Of a stretch of 64,000 nt of DNA, positions 8,550 through 19,346 are shown piece after piece; position 1 is the first letter of the stretch; every line of letters starts with the position of its first letter. Position numbers and translations under genes: made by a program. The notes under the pieces were generated by a model. That model saw nothing but the letters and a program-made list of their open reading frames with translations, was not told the DNA's origin and made no database searches. Location of the stretch: the NCBI GenBank assembly GCA_964242625.1, contig CAXTAO010000002.1:1-64000 (forward strand). Direction: 5' to 3'. Origin of the DNA: JASLDZ01 sp964242625 (lineage in GTDB: Bacteria > Pseudomonadota > Alphaproteobacteria > Caulobacterales > Caulobacteraceae).

Positions 8550-9331
8550 GCGACCTCGCCCTCCTGGAGGCGGCGGCGCGGGCGGCGGGCGCCCTCCTCC
8601 TCGACATGCGCGTGGGCGGGGTGGAGGTGCGGCGCAAGCCCGACGGCTCGCCCGTCACCGCCGCCGACCTCGCCAGCGACGCCCTCCTGCGGCGCGAGCT
8701 CGCGGGCGCGCGGGCTGGCTACGGCTGGCTTTCGGAGGAGACGGCCGACAGCGACGCGCGGCTCGAGCGCGAGCGCGTGTTCGTGGTCGATCCGCTGGAC
8801 GGCACCACCGCCTACATCAAGGGCCGCCCCTGGTTCGCCGTGTCGCTGGCGGTGGTGGAGGCGGGGCGCGCGGTCGCGGGCGTGGTCTACGCGCCCGATC
8901 TCGACGCGCTCTACGCCGCCGAGCGAGGCGGGGGCGCCCGGCTGAACGGCGCGCTCATCCACTCGACGGGGCGCGCCGCGCTCGTCGGGGCCTCGCTGGT
9001 GGGCGACCCCGGCCAGTTCCCCGCCGACGAGTGGCCCGCCGTCTCCGTCACGCGCCGCAACGCGCTCGCGCTGCGGATGGCGCTGGTGGCGGAGGGCGCC
9101 TTCGACGCGGCGGTCTCGGTCACACCCAAGCGCGAGTGGGACATAGCCGCGGGCGCTGTGATCGCGGAGGAGGCGGGGGCGGCCGCGGTCGACCGCTTCG
9201 GCGAGCCCCTGCGCTTCAACAGCCCGGACGCGCGCTGCCCGGGCATGGTGTGCTGCGCGCGCGGTCTCGTGCCGTTGATCCTGGAGCGCACCGCCGCTAG
9301 GGAACGCCCGCCGCAAGTTCGCCGCGCCTGA
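8546..9331 (+). CDS. Inositol-monophosphatase superfamily phosphatase, CysQ-like
   Basis: 261 residues with the Mg-dependent phosphatase motifs: the acidic pair in WLSEETAD (about residue 65), VVDPLDGTTAYIKG (about 77-90), and EWDIAAGAVIAEEAGA (about 196-211) for the third metal site. In this family CysQ removes 3'-phosphate from PAP. The pattern fits 3'(2'),5'-bisphosphate nucleotidase or inositol monophosphatase equally by eye. GTG start overlaps the pmbA stop as GTGA. DUF4170 follows 14 nt later, so an operon pmbA-cysQ-like-DUF4170 is likely. Confidence 0.88.
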   Translation: MSDLALLEAAARAAGALLLDMRVGGVEVRRKPDGSPVTAADLASDALLRRELAGARAGYGWLSEETADSDARLERERVFVVDPLDGTTAYIKGRPWFAVSLAVVEAGRAVAGVVYAPDLDALYAAERGGGARLNGALIHSTGRAALVGASLVGDPGQFPADEWPAVSVTRRNALALRMALVAEGAFDAAVSVTPKREWDIAAGAVIAEEAGAAAVDRFGEPLRFNSPDARCPGMVCCARGLVPLILERTAARERPPQVRRA

Positions 9332-9345
9332 CTGGGTCCGCCGCC

Positions 9346-9585
9346 ATGGCCGTCGACGCCTCGAAACAGCTTCTCCACCTCGTCTTCGGCGGCGAGCTGA
9401 AGAATGTGGACCACCTCGAATTCCGCGATCTGTCGAAGCTCGACTTCGTGGGGGCGTACCCCGACTACGCGTCGGCCCACGCGGCGTGGAAGGCCAAGGC
9501 GCAGGCGACCGTCGACAACGCGCACATGCGCTACGTCATCGTCCACGCGCACCGCCTGCTGGACCCCTCCGCTCCGGGGGCGTGA
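9346..9585 (+). CDS. DUF4170 domain-containing protein
   Basis: A 79-residue conserved alphaproteobacterial protein. It matches DUF4170 throughout: LLHLVFGGEL, FRDLSKLDFVGAYPDYASAHAAWKAKAQATVDNAHMRYVIVHAHRLLDP. Function unknown. It follows the CysQ-like phosphatase in the same direction, and the tyrosine phosphatase gene converges 3 nt beyond its stop. Confidence 0.9.
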   Translation: MAVDASKQLLHLVFGGELKNVDHLEFRDLSKLDFVGAYPDYASAHAAWKAKAQATVDNAHMRYVIVHAHRLLDPSAPGA

Positions 9586-9588
9586 GGG

Positions 9589-10260
9589 CTACTCCCGCCG
9601 GAGCAGCTTCTCGGTCACCAGCGTGCCCCACCAGCCGGCCTGGAAGTCGGCCTTGATGCGCTTGGGGTCGTAGGCCGGGGTCTCCACCCACTGGGCGAAG
9701 GTGAGGCCGCGCGGTTCGCCCTCCTGGAAGTAGCGCTGGAAGGCGTAGTCGATCACGCCGGTCTTGCCCGCGCGCACGTGCAGGGTGCGGAAGGAGAGCT
9801 CGCGCGCCAAGGCCTCGCGCAGGGGCAGGCCCAGCCGCAGGTGGGCGTAGAGCACGCTCATCACCCCCGCCCGGTCCGCGCCCGACTTACAGTGCATAAC
9901 CGCCGGGTACTGCACCCGGTCGAACAGCGCCTTGGCCGCCGCCACCTGCCCTGCGGACGGGGCCTCGCGCGACGAGACGGCGAAGTCGACCAGCTGCAGG
10001 CCTAGCCGCGCGCAGGCGTCGCGCTCCAGCGCGTAGAAGCTCGTGTCGTAGCCGCCGCCGCGCAGGTTGATGACGGTGCGCACGCCGTTGTCGCGCCACC
10101 AGCGGAGCTGGAACGGCCAGGGCTGGTTGATGCGGATCATCTCGGGGCTGATCCAGTGCGCGTTCTGGAAGCCGAGCCGCAGGTAGGCGTGATCGCGCCA
10201 CAGGAAGTCCCCGTAGGCGCGCAGGCGGCCGCCCAGGGTTGCGAGGTCGTAGCGACTCAC
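9589..10260 (-). CDS. Protein tyrosine phosphatase family protein
   Basis: 223 residues with a CX5R loop HCKSGADRAG (about residues 121-130) at the end of a typical PTP/DSP fold (VRTVINLRGGGYDTSFYALERDACARLGLQLVDFAVSS). Resembles the small tyrosine/dual-specificity phosphatases common in alphaproteobacteria, some of which act on phosphoinositides or phosphoproteins. GTG start at 10258-10260 chosen because upstream in-frame sequence is the neighbouring gene read in another frame. It lies 23 nt downstream of the outer-membrane barrel gene in the same direction, so the two are probably co-transcribed. Signal peptide not seen. Confidence 0.82.
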   Translation of the reverse strand: MSRYDLATLGGRLRAYGDFLWRDHAYLRLGFQNAHWISPEMIRINQPWPFQLRWWRDNGVRTVINLRGGGYDTSFYALERDACARLGLQLVDFAVSSREAPSAGQVAAAKALFDRVQYPAVMHCKSGADRAGVMSVLYAHLRLGLPLREALARELSFRTLHVRAGKTGVIDYAFQRYFQEGEPRGLTFAQWVETPAYDPKRIKADFQAGWWGTLVTEKLLRRE

Positions 10261-10283
10261 GCGGCGGGCGGCGGCGACGGCGG

Positions 10284-11759
10284 TCAGAGCGACTTCTTGA
10301 GCGAGATGCCGACGCTCGGCCCGCCTTCGGTGCGCCGCACGACCGACGACGGCGCGCCCAGATCGCGATCGCCCGTATAGCTCACGTCCTGCCAGCGGCG
10401 CTCGCCGCCGGCGAGGTTGTCGAGCTGCAGCCGCAGCACGAGGTCGCTCGGCCGGTACTCCACAAAGGCGCCGAAGGTCTGGTCGGCCTCCGCGGCGCTC
10501 ACCTGCTGCAGACCGTAGTAGCTCTGCGGGCCGACGCTGCGGGCGTCGAGCCCCCACTTCAGCCCGCGCAGCGGCAGGGTCTGGGCGATGGCGACGCGCG
10601 TCTCATAGGGCGCTTCGCCCGAGGCGCGGCGCATCTGGCCGGTGAGCGGATCCTGCACCTCCGACGAGCGCCACACGCCGGAGGTCTCCAGCGCGAGCGA
10701 GCGCAGGCCGATCGGCTTCAGCGGAAGGCTGAGCGCGAGGTCCAGCTGGCGACGGTCGCCGCCGCGCACGCTGCCCGGCCCCTCCACGTCGCCCGGCAGG
10801 CGCACGAGTTCGGTGGCGCTCTCCACCCGCGCCTGGGTCAGCGCCACCCGGAGCTTGCCCGCGTCGGGCAGGGCCTGGGTCCACTCGCCCTGGAGCCGCC
10901 ATTCCTGGTCGGGGCTGAGCCGGTCGGGGCCGGCCAGGCTCTCGTCGGCGCGCGCCAGGGTGACGAACTTGGCGGCGTCGAGCGGCGAGACCGCGTGCTC
11001 CAGCCCGACGCGCCATTGCACCCCCGGCAGGAGCGTCACGGTGGCCGCCACCCGCGGCTGCACCGCAACGTACTGCTCGGCCGCGCTCGCGTTCTCGCGC
11101 CAGGAGACCGAGGTGGTGGCCACGCGCGCGCCCGCGTCCAGCGCCAGGCGGGGCGTCACCGCCCAGTGCAGCCCGCTGTCGACCGCGCCGTCGCGGGTGC
11201 GGATCAGCATGCGCGCGGCGTCGCCAGCCAGCGCCCCGTCGAGCTGGTCGTCGGCGCTGTTCACCGAGGCCGAGACGTTGAGCGACACCGCGTCGGCGGG
11301 CTTCAGAGTGGCGACGAGGCCCGCGCGCTGCTCGGTGCGGTCGTTCTCGACGCCGCCCGTCTCGCCGAGCGCGGCGGGGGCGATCGGCTGGCTCTTCACT
11401 CCGCCCGCCAGCTGCAGCTTGAGCGAGGCGCGCGCGTTGGCCGTCCAGTTCGCCTGCACGTCGACGCCCACGTCGCGCCAGGCTCGGTTGGTGGCGACCG
11501 ACGCGCCCGGCCAGATCACCGAGCCGGGCTGGTCGCCCGCCTGGAGCGTCAATCCCACCTGCGCCTGCAGGTCGGGGGCGGGCCGGGCGGAGATCACCGC
11601 CCCGCCCGAGAGCTTGGCGCGCCCGTCCGGGGCCTCGGCGCCCGTGGTGAGGTTGAGGTCCAGCGCCTGGGCGCGCGCCGCGGCGGGCCCGAGGGCCAGG
11701 GCGCCGGCTAGCAGGACGGCGCGCGGGCGACGGTCGCGGCGCTTCGCGCTCAGCTCCAT
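10284..11759 (-). CDS. Outer-membrane beta-barrel protein, TonB-receptor-barrel-like without plug
   Basis: 491 residues with a signal peptide (AVLLAGALALGPAAARAQA, cleavage near residue 31) and then repeated amphipathic strands (LQAQVGLTLQAGDQPGSV, ASLKLQLAGGV, RLALDAGARVATTSVSW) ending in SVGISLKKSL. The second half resembles the barrel of TonB-dependent receptors (FVEYRPSDLVLRLQLDNLAGGERRWQDV), but no plug domain or TonB box is visible. GGAGGG precedes the ATG. It diverges from the MsbA-like exporter gene and is likely co-transcribed with the phosphatase. Ligand unknown. Confidence 0.75.
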   Translation of the reverse strand: MELSAKRRDRRPRAVLLAGALALGPAAARAQALDLNLTTGAEAPDGRAKLSGGAVISARPAPDLQAQVGLTLQAGDQPGSVIWPGASVATNRAWRDVGVDVQANWTANARASLKLQLAGGVKSQPIAPAALGETGGVENDRTEQRAGLVATLKPADAVSLNVSASVNSADDQLDGALAGDAARMLIRTRDGAVDSGLHWAVTPRLALDAGARVATTSVSWRENASAAEQYVAVQPRVAATVTLLPGVQWRVGLEHAVSPLDAAKFVTLARADESLAGPDRLSPDQEWRLQGEWTQALPDAGKLRVALTQARVESATELVRLPGDVEGPGSVRGGDRRQLDLALSLPLKPIGLRSLALETSGVWRSSEVQDPLTGQMRRASGEAPYETRVAIAQTLPLRGLKWGLDARSVGPQSYYGLQQVSAAEADQTFGAFVEYRPSDLVLRLQLDNLAGGERRWQDVSYTGDRDLGAPSSVVRRTEGGPSVGISLKKSL

Positions 11760-11916
11760 GCCGCCCTCCCTGGAACGCCCCCGCGCGCTCGGTAGGCGGC
11801 GGCGATACCACAACGGCCTTTCGAGATCACCCACGCGGGCCGCGGCCCTCGATCACGAGGCCGTGCCGCGGGCGTGCGACTTGACAGGCGGGGGCGGGCG
11901 GACCCAAGCGGGCGCC

Positions 11917-13742
<1,826 letters not shown>

Positions 13743-13746
<4 letters not shown>

Positions 13747-14432
13747 GCCGCTGGCTGCGCCGTCCGGCGGTGCAGCGAGCGCTGGGACGCGCGCTGGCGG
13801 GCTATCTGCGCTTCGCGCTCGCCACCACGCGCTGGCGCTCGGAAGGAAGCGAGCGCGCCGAGGCGGTGTGGGACGGTGGCGGCGGGGTCGTCGTGTGCTT
13901 CTGGCACGCCCGCATCGGGCTTTCGCCCGCGTGCTGGCCGCTCGACCGGGCGCAGGCGCCGCGCGCTCTGATCTCGCTGTCCGGCGACGGCGGCTTCGTG
14001 GCCGAGGCGATGGCGCGGCTGGGCTTTCCCGCCATCCGCGGCTCGGCCGCCAAGCCGTCGGATCCCGCCAAGTCGAAGGGCGGGGCCCAGGCGTTCCGCG
14101 AGGTGCTGCGCTGGCTCCGCGGCGGGAACGGGATCGCCGTCACCCCCGACGGCCCGCGCGGCCCGGCCGAGCGCATGGGGGAGGGGCCGCCGCTCCTGTC
14201 GCGGCTGTCGGGCGCGCCCGTGCTCCTGGTCGGGCTGGCCGCGCGCCCCTGCGTGCGACTGCGCAGCTGGGACCGCGCCGTCCTGCCCCTGCCCTTCGCG
14301 CGGGGCGTCATCGCCTGGGACGGCCCGATCGCGCCGCCGGCCGCGGAGGACGACCTGCAGGCGACGGCGGACGCCTGGTCGGCCCGCCTCACCGCCGCGA
14401 CGGCGCGGGCGGAGGCGCGGGTGCGCGCGTGA
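13743..14432 (+). CDS. DUF374 lysophospholipid acyltransferase-like protein
   Basis: 229 residues, DUF374. Family hallmarks: VVCFWHARIGLSP (His-x-Arg around residue 54), LISLSGDGGFVAEAMARLGFPAIRGSAAK, and AVTPDGPRGPAERM (about 136-149). Members are related to the LPLAT acyltransferases and sit next to kdtA/lpxK, so acylation or processing of lipid A is inferred. GTG start overlaps the exporter stop (GTGA) and its own stop overlaps kdtA (GTGA). Confidence 0.9.
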
Positions 14433-15706
14433 CGCCCCTGCCGCTCGCCTTCTACCGCGTCGCCGCCGCCGTGCTGTCGCCGCTCGCGCCCGTCGTGCTG
14501 CGCCGCCGCGCCCGCCGCGGCAAGGAGGACCCCCAGCGCCTCCCCGAGCGGCTGGGGCGCGCCTCGCTCGCCCGCCCACCCGGCCCGCTCGCCTGGCTGC
14601 ACGGGGCGAGCGTGGGGGAGGGGCTCTCGCTCCTGCCGCTGGCCGAGGCGCTGGGCGCGCGCCGGCCCGACCTGCACGTCTTGATCACCACGGGCACCGT
14701 CACCTCCGCGCGCCTCCTCGCCGAGCGCGCGCCGCCGGGTGTCCAGCACCAGTTCGCGCCGGTGGACACGCCGGGCGCGGCGCGGCGCTTCGTGGCGCAT
14801 TGGCGGCCCGACCTCGCCGTCTTCGCCGAGAGCGAGGTCTGGCCGAACCTCCTTCGCGCCGCCCGCCGGGCAAGGGCGCGCACCGCGCTCGTCTCGGCGC
14901 GACTATCGCGAGCGAGCGTACGCGGCTGGGGGCGGCGCCCCGCCTCCGCCCGCGCGGTGTTCGGCCCCTTCGACCTCGTGCTCGCGCAGGACGACGCCAC
15001 CGCGGCGGCGCTTCTGCGGCTCGGTGCGCGCGACGACGGCCGGCTCAACCTCAAGCGCGCTGGCGCCGCCCCGCCGGTCGACGCCGGCGCGCTGGCCCGC
15101 ACGCGCGCGGCCTTCGCCGGTGCGCCGGTGGTGGTGGCCGCCTCCACCCACTCCGGCGAGGAGCTGATCGCGCTGGACGCCTTCATGGCGCTCGACCGGC
15201 CCGAGGCTCGGCTCGTGATCGCGCCGCGGCATCCGGAGCGCGGGCGCGAGGTCCTGGAGCTGGCGCGTGGCCGCGCGGGCTCGATCGCCCTGCGCTCGGC
15301 GGGATTCACGCCCGAATCCACCCGCGTGCACGTGGCCGACACCCTGGGCGAACTGGGCCTCTGGTACGCCCTGGCCGACGCGGCGCTGGTCGGCGGCTCG
15401 CTCCTGCCCGGGCCCGGCGGCCACAACCCGCTTGAGCCCGCGCGGCTGGGCTGCCCCTTCGTGTCGGGCCCGCACGTCGAGAACTGGCGGGAAGTGTACG
15501 CCGACCTCGGGGAGGACGCCGTGTTCACCGCCGACGCCCCCGCCCTCGCCCGCGCCTGGGGCGACATGCTGAACCACCCCGCCGCCGCCCGCGCCCGGGG
15601 CGAGCGGCTGCGCGCGCGGGCGCTGGCGGTCGACGGCGGGCTCGCCGCCGCCGCCGACCGGCTCGCCGCGCTCCTGCCCGCCCCCGTCAATCCTGGCGCG
15701 TCGTGA
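14429..15706 (+). CDS. waaA: 3-deoxy-D-manno-octulosonic acid transferase
   Basis: Transfers Kdo from CMP-Kdo to the lipid A precursor at the inner membrane (also called kdtA). 425 residues with an N-terminal hydrophobic anchor, RLPERLGR, WLHGASVGEGLSLLPL with the proposed catalytic Glu (about residue 64), FAESEVWPNLLRAARRARA, VVVAASTHSGEELIAL, APRHPERG, and GGSLLPGPGGHNPLEPARLGCPFVSGPHVENW in the C-terminal GT-B domain. GTG start coupled by GTGA to DUF374, and coupled by GTGA to lpxK. Confidence 0.95.
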   Translation: MTPLPLAFYRVAAAVLSPLAPVVLRRRARRGKEDPQRLPERLGRASLARPPGPLAWLHGASVGEGLSLLPLAEALGARRPDLHVLITTGTVTSARLLAERAPPGVQHQFAPVDTPGAARRFVAHWRPDLAVFAESEVWPNLLRAARRARARTALVSARLSRASVRGWGRRPASARAVFGPFDLVLAQDDATAAALLRLGARDDGRLNLKRAGAAPPVDAGALARTRAAFAGAPVVVAASTHSGEELIALDAFMALDRPEARLVIAPRHPERGREVLELARGRAGSIALRSAGFTPESTRVHVADTLGELGLWYALADAALVGGSLLPGPGGHNPLEPARLGCPFVSGPHVENWREVYADLGEDAVFTADAPALARAWGDMLNHPAAARARGERLRARALAVDGGLAAAADRLAALLPAPVNPGAS

Positions 15707-16749
15707 AGCTCGCCACGCCGCAGGCCTGGTACGGGCGCGATCCGCCCGGCCGTGCGGCGCGCGCGCTCCTCGCGCCCGCGAGCTGGGTCTGGACGGCCGC
15801 CACCGCCCGGCGGATCGCGCGGACCCAGCCGGTAGAGGTCGGCGCGCCGGTGATCTGCGTCGGCAATCTCACCGTCGGCGGCTCGGGCAAGACGCCGGTC
15901 GCGCGCGCCCTCCTGCAGCGGCTGCGCGCGGCGGGGGTGGAGGCGCACGCCCTGTCGCGCGGCTATGGCGGTCGCCTCGCCGGCCCGCACCGCGTCGACC
16001 CCGCGCGCGACGACGCGGCGGCGGTGGGCGACGAGCCGCTCCTCCTCGCGCGCGACGCGCCGGCCTGGATCGCCCGCGACCGCCCGGCGGGCGCGCGGGC
16101 GGCCGTCGGAGCGGGGGCGGAGGCGGTGGTGATGGACGACGGCCACCAGAACCCTTCGCTCGCAAAGGCGCTGAGCCTCGTGGTGGTCGACGGCGACACG
16201 CGCGAGGGGCGCTGGCCGTTCGGCGCGGGCGGCGTCGTGCCCGCCGGCCCCCTGCGCGAGCCGCTGCGGGCGGGGCTCGCGCGCGCTGACGCGGCGATCG
16301 TGCTGCTGCCCGAGGGGGAGGATGCGCCCGACCCCGAGCTCCTCGCCCTCCTTAGGGACCTGCCCGTGCTCCTGGCCGTGCTGGAGGCCGCCGCGCCGCC
16401 GCCGCGCGGGCCGCAGCTGGGCTTCGCGGGGGTGGCGAAGCCCTGGCGGGTGGAGAGCTCGCTGCGTGCGGCCGGCTGCGATCTCGTCGACTTCGCGCCC
16501 TTCCCCGACCATGCGCCCTACCGCGAGGTCGACCTTCGCTGGCTCCTGCGCCGGGCGGAGGCGCTGGGCGCGGGGCTCGTCACGACCGAGAAGGACCACG
16601 TGCGCCTGCCGCCCGCCTGGCGCGCCCGCGTCGCCGCCTGGCCCGTGCGAACGCGCATGCTCGACGAGGCGGCGCTCGACGCGCTCCTCGCCACGGCGCT
16701 CGGCCGCCCCCTCGCCGTCCCCCTCGCCGCCGCGGCTCCAGCGCCCTAG
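15703..16749 (+). CDS. lpxK: Tetraacyldisaccharide 4'-kinase
   Basis: Phosphorylates the 4' position of the lipid A disaccharide using ATP, at the inner membrane. 348 residues with the family P-loop VGNLTVGGSGKTPVARAL (about residues 53-70), LSRGYGGRL, VVMDDGHQNPSLAKALSLVVVDGDTREGRWPFGAGGVVPAGPLREPL, and the late TTEKDHVRLP motif. GTG start overlaps the waaA stop. DUF2093 follows 9 nt downstream. Complete for the family. Confidence 0.95.
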   Translation: MKLATPQAWYGRDPPGRAARALLAPASWVWTAATARRIARTQPVEVGAPVICVGNLTVGGSGKTPVARALLQRLRAAGVEAHALSRGYGGRLAGPHRVDPARDDAAAVGDEPLLLARDAPAWIARDRPAGARAAVGAGAEAVVMDDGHQNPSLAKALSLVVVDGDTREGRWPFGAGGVVPAGPLREPLRAGLARADAAIVLLPEGEDAPDPELLALLRDLPVLLAVLEAAAPPPRGPQLGFAGVAKPWRVESSLRAAGCDLVDFAPFPDHAPYREVDLRWLLRRAEALGAGLVTTEKDHVRLPPAWRARVAAWPVRTRMLDEAALDALLATALGRPLAVPLAAAAPAP

Positions 16750-16758
16750 ATTGCCCGC

Positions 16759-16977
16759 ATGAACGCGCACGACCGCGACCTCGACGGCCCCGCCCAGCTC
16801 CACTTCGGCGACGGCGACTTCGCCGTGATGAAGCCGGGCGCCTGGGTGCCCTGCGCCGTCACCGGCCGGCGCGTCCCGCTGGAGTCGCTGCGCTATTGGA
16901 GCGTCGCGCGCCAGGAGGCCTACTGGAGCGCGGCGGAGGCCACCGCCGCCGCGGCGCGGCACGGCTTCACCGTCTGA
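16759..16977 (+). CDS. DUF2093 domain-containing protein
   Basis: 72 residues, whole-length DUF2093: AQLHFGDGDFAVMKPGAWVPCAVTGRRVPLESLRYWSVARQEAYWSA. A small alphaproteobacterial protein of unknown function that is usually found behind lpxK, as here (9-nt gap). Probably the last gene of the lipid A operon. Confidence 0.88.
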   Translation: MNAHDRDLDGPAQLHFGDGDFAVMKPGAWVPCAVTGRRVPLESLRYWSVARQEAYWSAAEATAAAARHGFTV

Positions 16978-17092
16978 CGCCGGCGTCGACGAGCTCGAGA
17001 CGGAGGTTTCGGCCCGCGTTCGGCCTTGCTAAGAGCACGTCCACGCGCGACGGGCCGCCTATGGCGGCAAGAGATCGCGCCGGAGGCTCAGG

Positions 17093-18319
17093 ATGAAGAA
17101 CAGCCGGCCGCTGAGCCTGCACGTGCCCGAGCCCGCGGGCCGCCCCGGCGACACGCCCCGGTTCGAGTTCCCGCTGCAGGCCGCCGGCGAGGCGGAGCGC
17201 CCGCCCGTCGACGCCGACCCCCACGGCATGCGCGACATGGCCTACGGCCTTGTGCGCGTCCTGGACGACGAGGGCCGGGCGGTCGGGCCGTGGGACCCGC
17301 GCCTCGATCCCGACACTCTGCGGCGGGGGCTGCGCGCCATGGTGCTGACCCGCACCTTCGACGACCGGATGTACCGCGCCCAGCGCCAGGGGAAGACGAG
17401 CTTCTACATGAAGTGCACGGGCGAGGAGGCCATCGCCTGCGCCCAGGCGCTCGTCTTGGACCGCGAGGACATGGGCTTTCCCACCTATCGTCAGCAGGGG
17501 CTCCTCATCGCGCGCGGCTATCCGCTCGCCGCGATGATGAACCAGATCTACTCGAACGCGCAGGACCCGATCAAAGGGCGCCAGCTGCCGATCATGTATT
17601 CCTCCAAGGAGTTCGGCTTCTTCACCATCTCCGGCAACCTCGGCACCCAGTATCCGCAGGCGGTGGGCTGGGCCATGGCCTCGGCCTACAAGGGCGACGA
17701 CAAGATCGCCATCACCTGGATCGGCGACGGCGCGACCGCGGAGGGCGATTTCCACAACGCCCTGACCTTCGCCAGCGTCTATCGCGCGCCGGTGATCCTC
17801 AACATCGTCAACAACCAGTGGGCCATCTCGAGCTTCCACGGCATCGCCGGGGGCGAGCGCACCACCTTCGCGGCGCGCGGCGTGGGCTACGGTCTGCCGG
17901 CGCTCAGGGTCGACGGCAACGACTTCCTGGCGGTGACCGCCGCCACCCAATGGGCCGCCGACCGCGCGCGCATGAACCTGGGCGCGACGGTGATCGAGAT
18001 GTTCACCTACCGCGCGCAGCAGCACTCCACCTCCGACGACCCCGCGCGCTACCGCCCGGTGGACGAGCACGAGCTGTGGCCGCTCGGCGACCCCCTCGCG
18101 CGCCTGCGCCGCCACCTCGTCACGCTGGGCGAGTGGGACGACGACCGCCACGCCGCGCTCGAGGCCGAGTGCCTGGACGAGGTCAAGGCCGCCGCGCGCG
18201 AGGCCGAGGCGATCGGAACGCTCGGCCAGAACCCGCCCTCGACGCGCGAGATGTTCGAGGAGGTGTTCAAGGAGCCCGACTGGCGCCTGCGCGAGCAGCG
18301 CGCGGAAGTGGGGGTCTGA
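17093..18319 (+). CDS. bkdA1: Branched-chain 2-oxoacid dehydrogenase E1 component, alpha subunit
   Basis: Thiamine-diphosphate-dependent decarboxylation of the 2-oxo acids of Leu, Ile and Val. 408 residues. The TPP motif runs from GDGATAEGDFHNAL to LNIVNNQWAIS (about residues 222-250). Upstream lie RTFDDRMYRAQRQGKTSFYMKCTGEEA and GFPTYRQQGLLIARGYP, and the phospho-loop-like YRAQQHSTSDDPARYRP follows, all typical of branched-chain rather than pyruvate E1alpha. Preceded by GGAGG about 8 nt before the ATG. First gene of E1alpha-E1beta-E2-(insert)-E3. No bkdR-like regulator in the window. Confidence 0.95.
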   Translation: MKNSRPLSLHVPEPAGRPGDTPRFEFPLQAAGEAERPPVDADPHGMRDMAYGLVRVLDDEGRAVGPWDPRLDPDTLRRGLRAMVLTRTFDDRMYRAQRQGKTSFYMKCTGEEAIACAQALVLDREDMGFPTYRQQGLLIARGYPLAAMMNQIYSNAQDPIKGRQLPIMYSSKEFGFFTISGNLGTQYPQAVGWAMASAYKGDDKIAITWIGDGATAEGDFHNALTFASVYRAPVILNIVNNQWAISSFHGIAGGERTTFAARGVGYGLPALRVDGNDFLAVTAATQWAADRARMNLGATVIEMFTYRAQQHSTSDDPARYRPVDEHELWPLGDPLARLRRHLVTLGEWDDDRHAALEAECLDEVKAAAREAEAIGTLGQNPPSTREMFEEVFKEPDWRLREQRAEVGV

Positions 18320-18324
18320 GCGTC

Positions 18325-19341
18325 ATGCCCTCGATGAACATGATCCAGGCGCTGAACTCCGCGCTGGACGTCAAGATGAACGAGGACCCGGACGTGCTCT
18401 CCTTCGGGGAGGACGCGGGCTATTTCGGCGGGGTGTTCCGGGTGACGGAGGGGCTGCAGCAGCGCCACGGCCTGACCCGCTCGTTCGACGCGCCGATCGC
18501 CGAGGGCGGGCTGATGGCGGCGGCGATCGGCATGGCCAGCTACGGCCTGCGCCCCGTCGTGGAGATGCAGTTCGCCGACTACATCTACCCCGCCTACGAT
18601 CAGATTGTGAGCGAGGCCGCCAAGCTGCGCTACCGGTCGGGCGGCATGTTCTCCGCGCCGCTCGTGGTGCGCTCGCCCTACGGCGGCGGCATCTTCGGCG
18701 GGCAGACGCACAGCCAGAGCCCGGAAAGCCTCTTCACCCACATCGCCGGGCTGAAGGTGGTGATCCCGTCAAACCCGCACGACGCCAAGGGCCTCCTGAT
18801 CGCCGCCATCGAGGACGACGACCCGGTGATCGTGTTCGAGCCCAAGCGCATCTACAACGGACCGTTCGACGGCTGGCACGATCGGCCGGTGAAGCCCTGG
18901 GCGGGCCATGCCAAGGCCGAGGTGCCCGAAGGCGTCTACCGCGTCCCGCTGGGCGTCGCCGAGACGGTGCGCGGAGGGGCGGACGTGACCGTCCTCGCCT
19001 ACGGCACCATGGTGCACGTGTCGCTGGCCGCGGCCGAGCACGCGGGGGTCGACGCCGAGGTGATCGACCTGCGCACGCTCGTGCCGGTCGACATCGAGGC
19101 GATCGAGCGCTCGGTGAAGAAGACGGGCCGCTGCGTGATCGTGCACGAGGCGCCGCGCACCTCGGGCTTCGGCGCCGAGCTCTCGGCGCTCGTGCAGGAG
19201 CGGTGCTTCCACCACCTGGAGGCCCCCGTGCTGCGCGTCACCGGCTGGGACACGCCCTACCCCCACGCCTTCGAGTGGGACTACTTCCCCGGCCCGGTCC
19301 GCGTGGCCGAGGCGCTCACCAAGACGATGGCGGAGGTCTGA
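18325..19341 (+). CDS. bkdA2: Branched-chain 2-oxoacid dehydrogenase E1 component, beta subunit
   Basis: 338 residues, the transketolase pyrimidine-binding and C-terminal domains of the heterotetrameric E1. Signatures: MIQALNSALDVKMNEDPDVLSFGEDAGYFGGVFRVTEGL, FDAPIAEGGL, EMQFADYIYPAYDQI, SPYGGGIFGGQTHSQSPESLFTHIAGLKVVIPSNP, and late VDAEVIDLRTLVPVDIEAI with VIVHEAPRTSGFGAE. ATG 5 nt after the E1alpha stop, so tightly coupled. Confidence 0.95.
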   Translation: MPSMNMIQALNSALDVKMNEDPDVLSFGEDAGYFGGVFRVTEGLQQRHGLTRSFDAPIAEGGLMAAAIGMASYGLRPVVEMQFADYIYPAYDQIVSEAAKLRYRSGGMFSAPLVVRSPYGGGIFGGQTHSQSPESLFTHIAGLKVVIPSNPHDAKGLLIAAIEDDDPVIVFEPKRIYNGPFDGWHDRPVKPWAGHAKAEVPEGVYRVPLGVAETVRGGADVTVLAYGTMVHVSLAAAEHAGVDAEVIDLRTLVPVDIEAIERSVKKTGRCVIVHEAPRTSGFGAELSALVQERCFHHLEAPVLRVTGWDTPYPHAFEWDYFPGPVRVAEALTKTMAEV

Positions 19342-19346
19342 CGGGC

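Noticed and set aside
11881..11916. TTGACA upstream of the ABC exporter as a -35 box
   Set aside because: No -10-like sequence at a suitable distance before the start codon.
14452..16962. 836-codon open frame on the minus strand
   Set aside because: Antisense to waaA and lpxK. Composition only, no motif.
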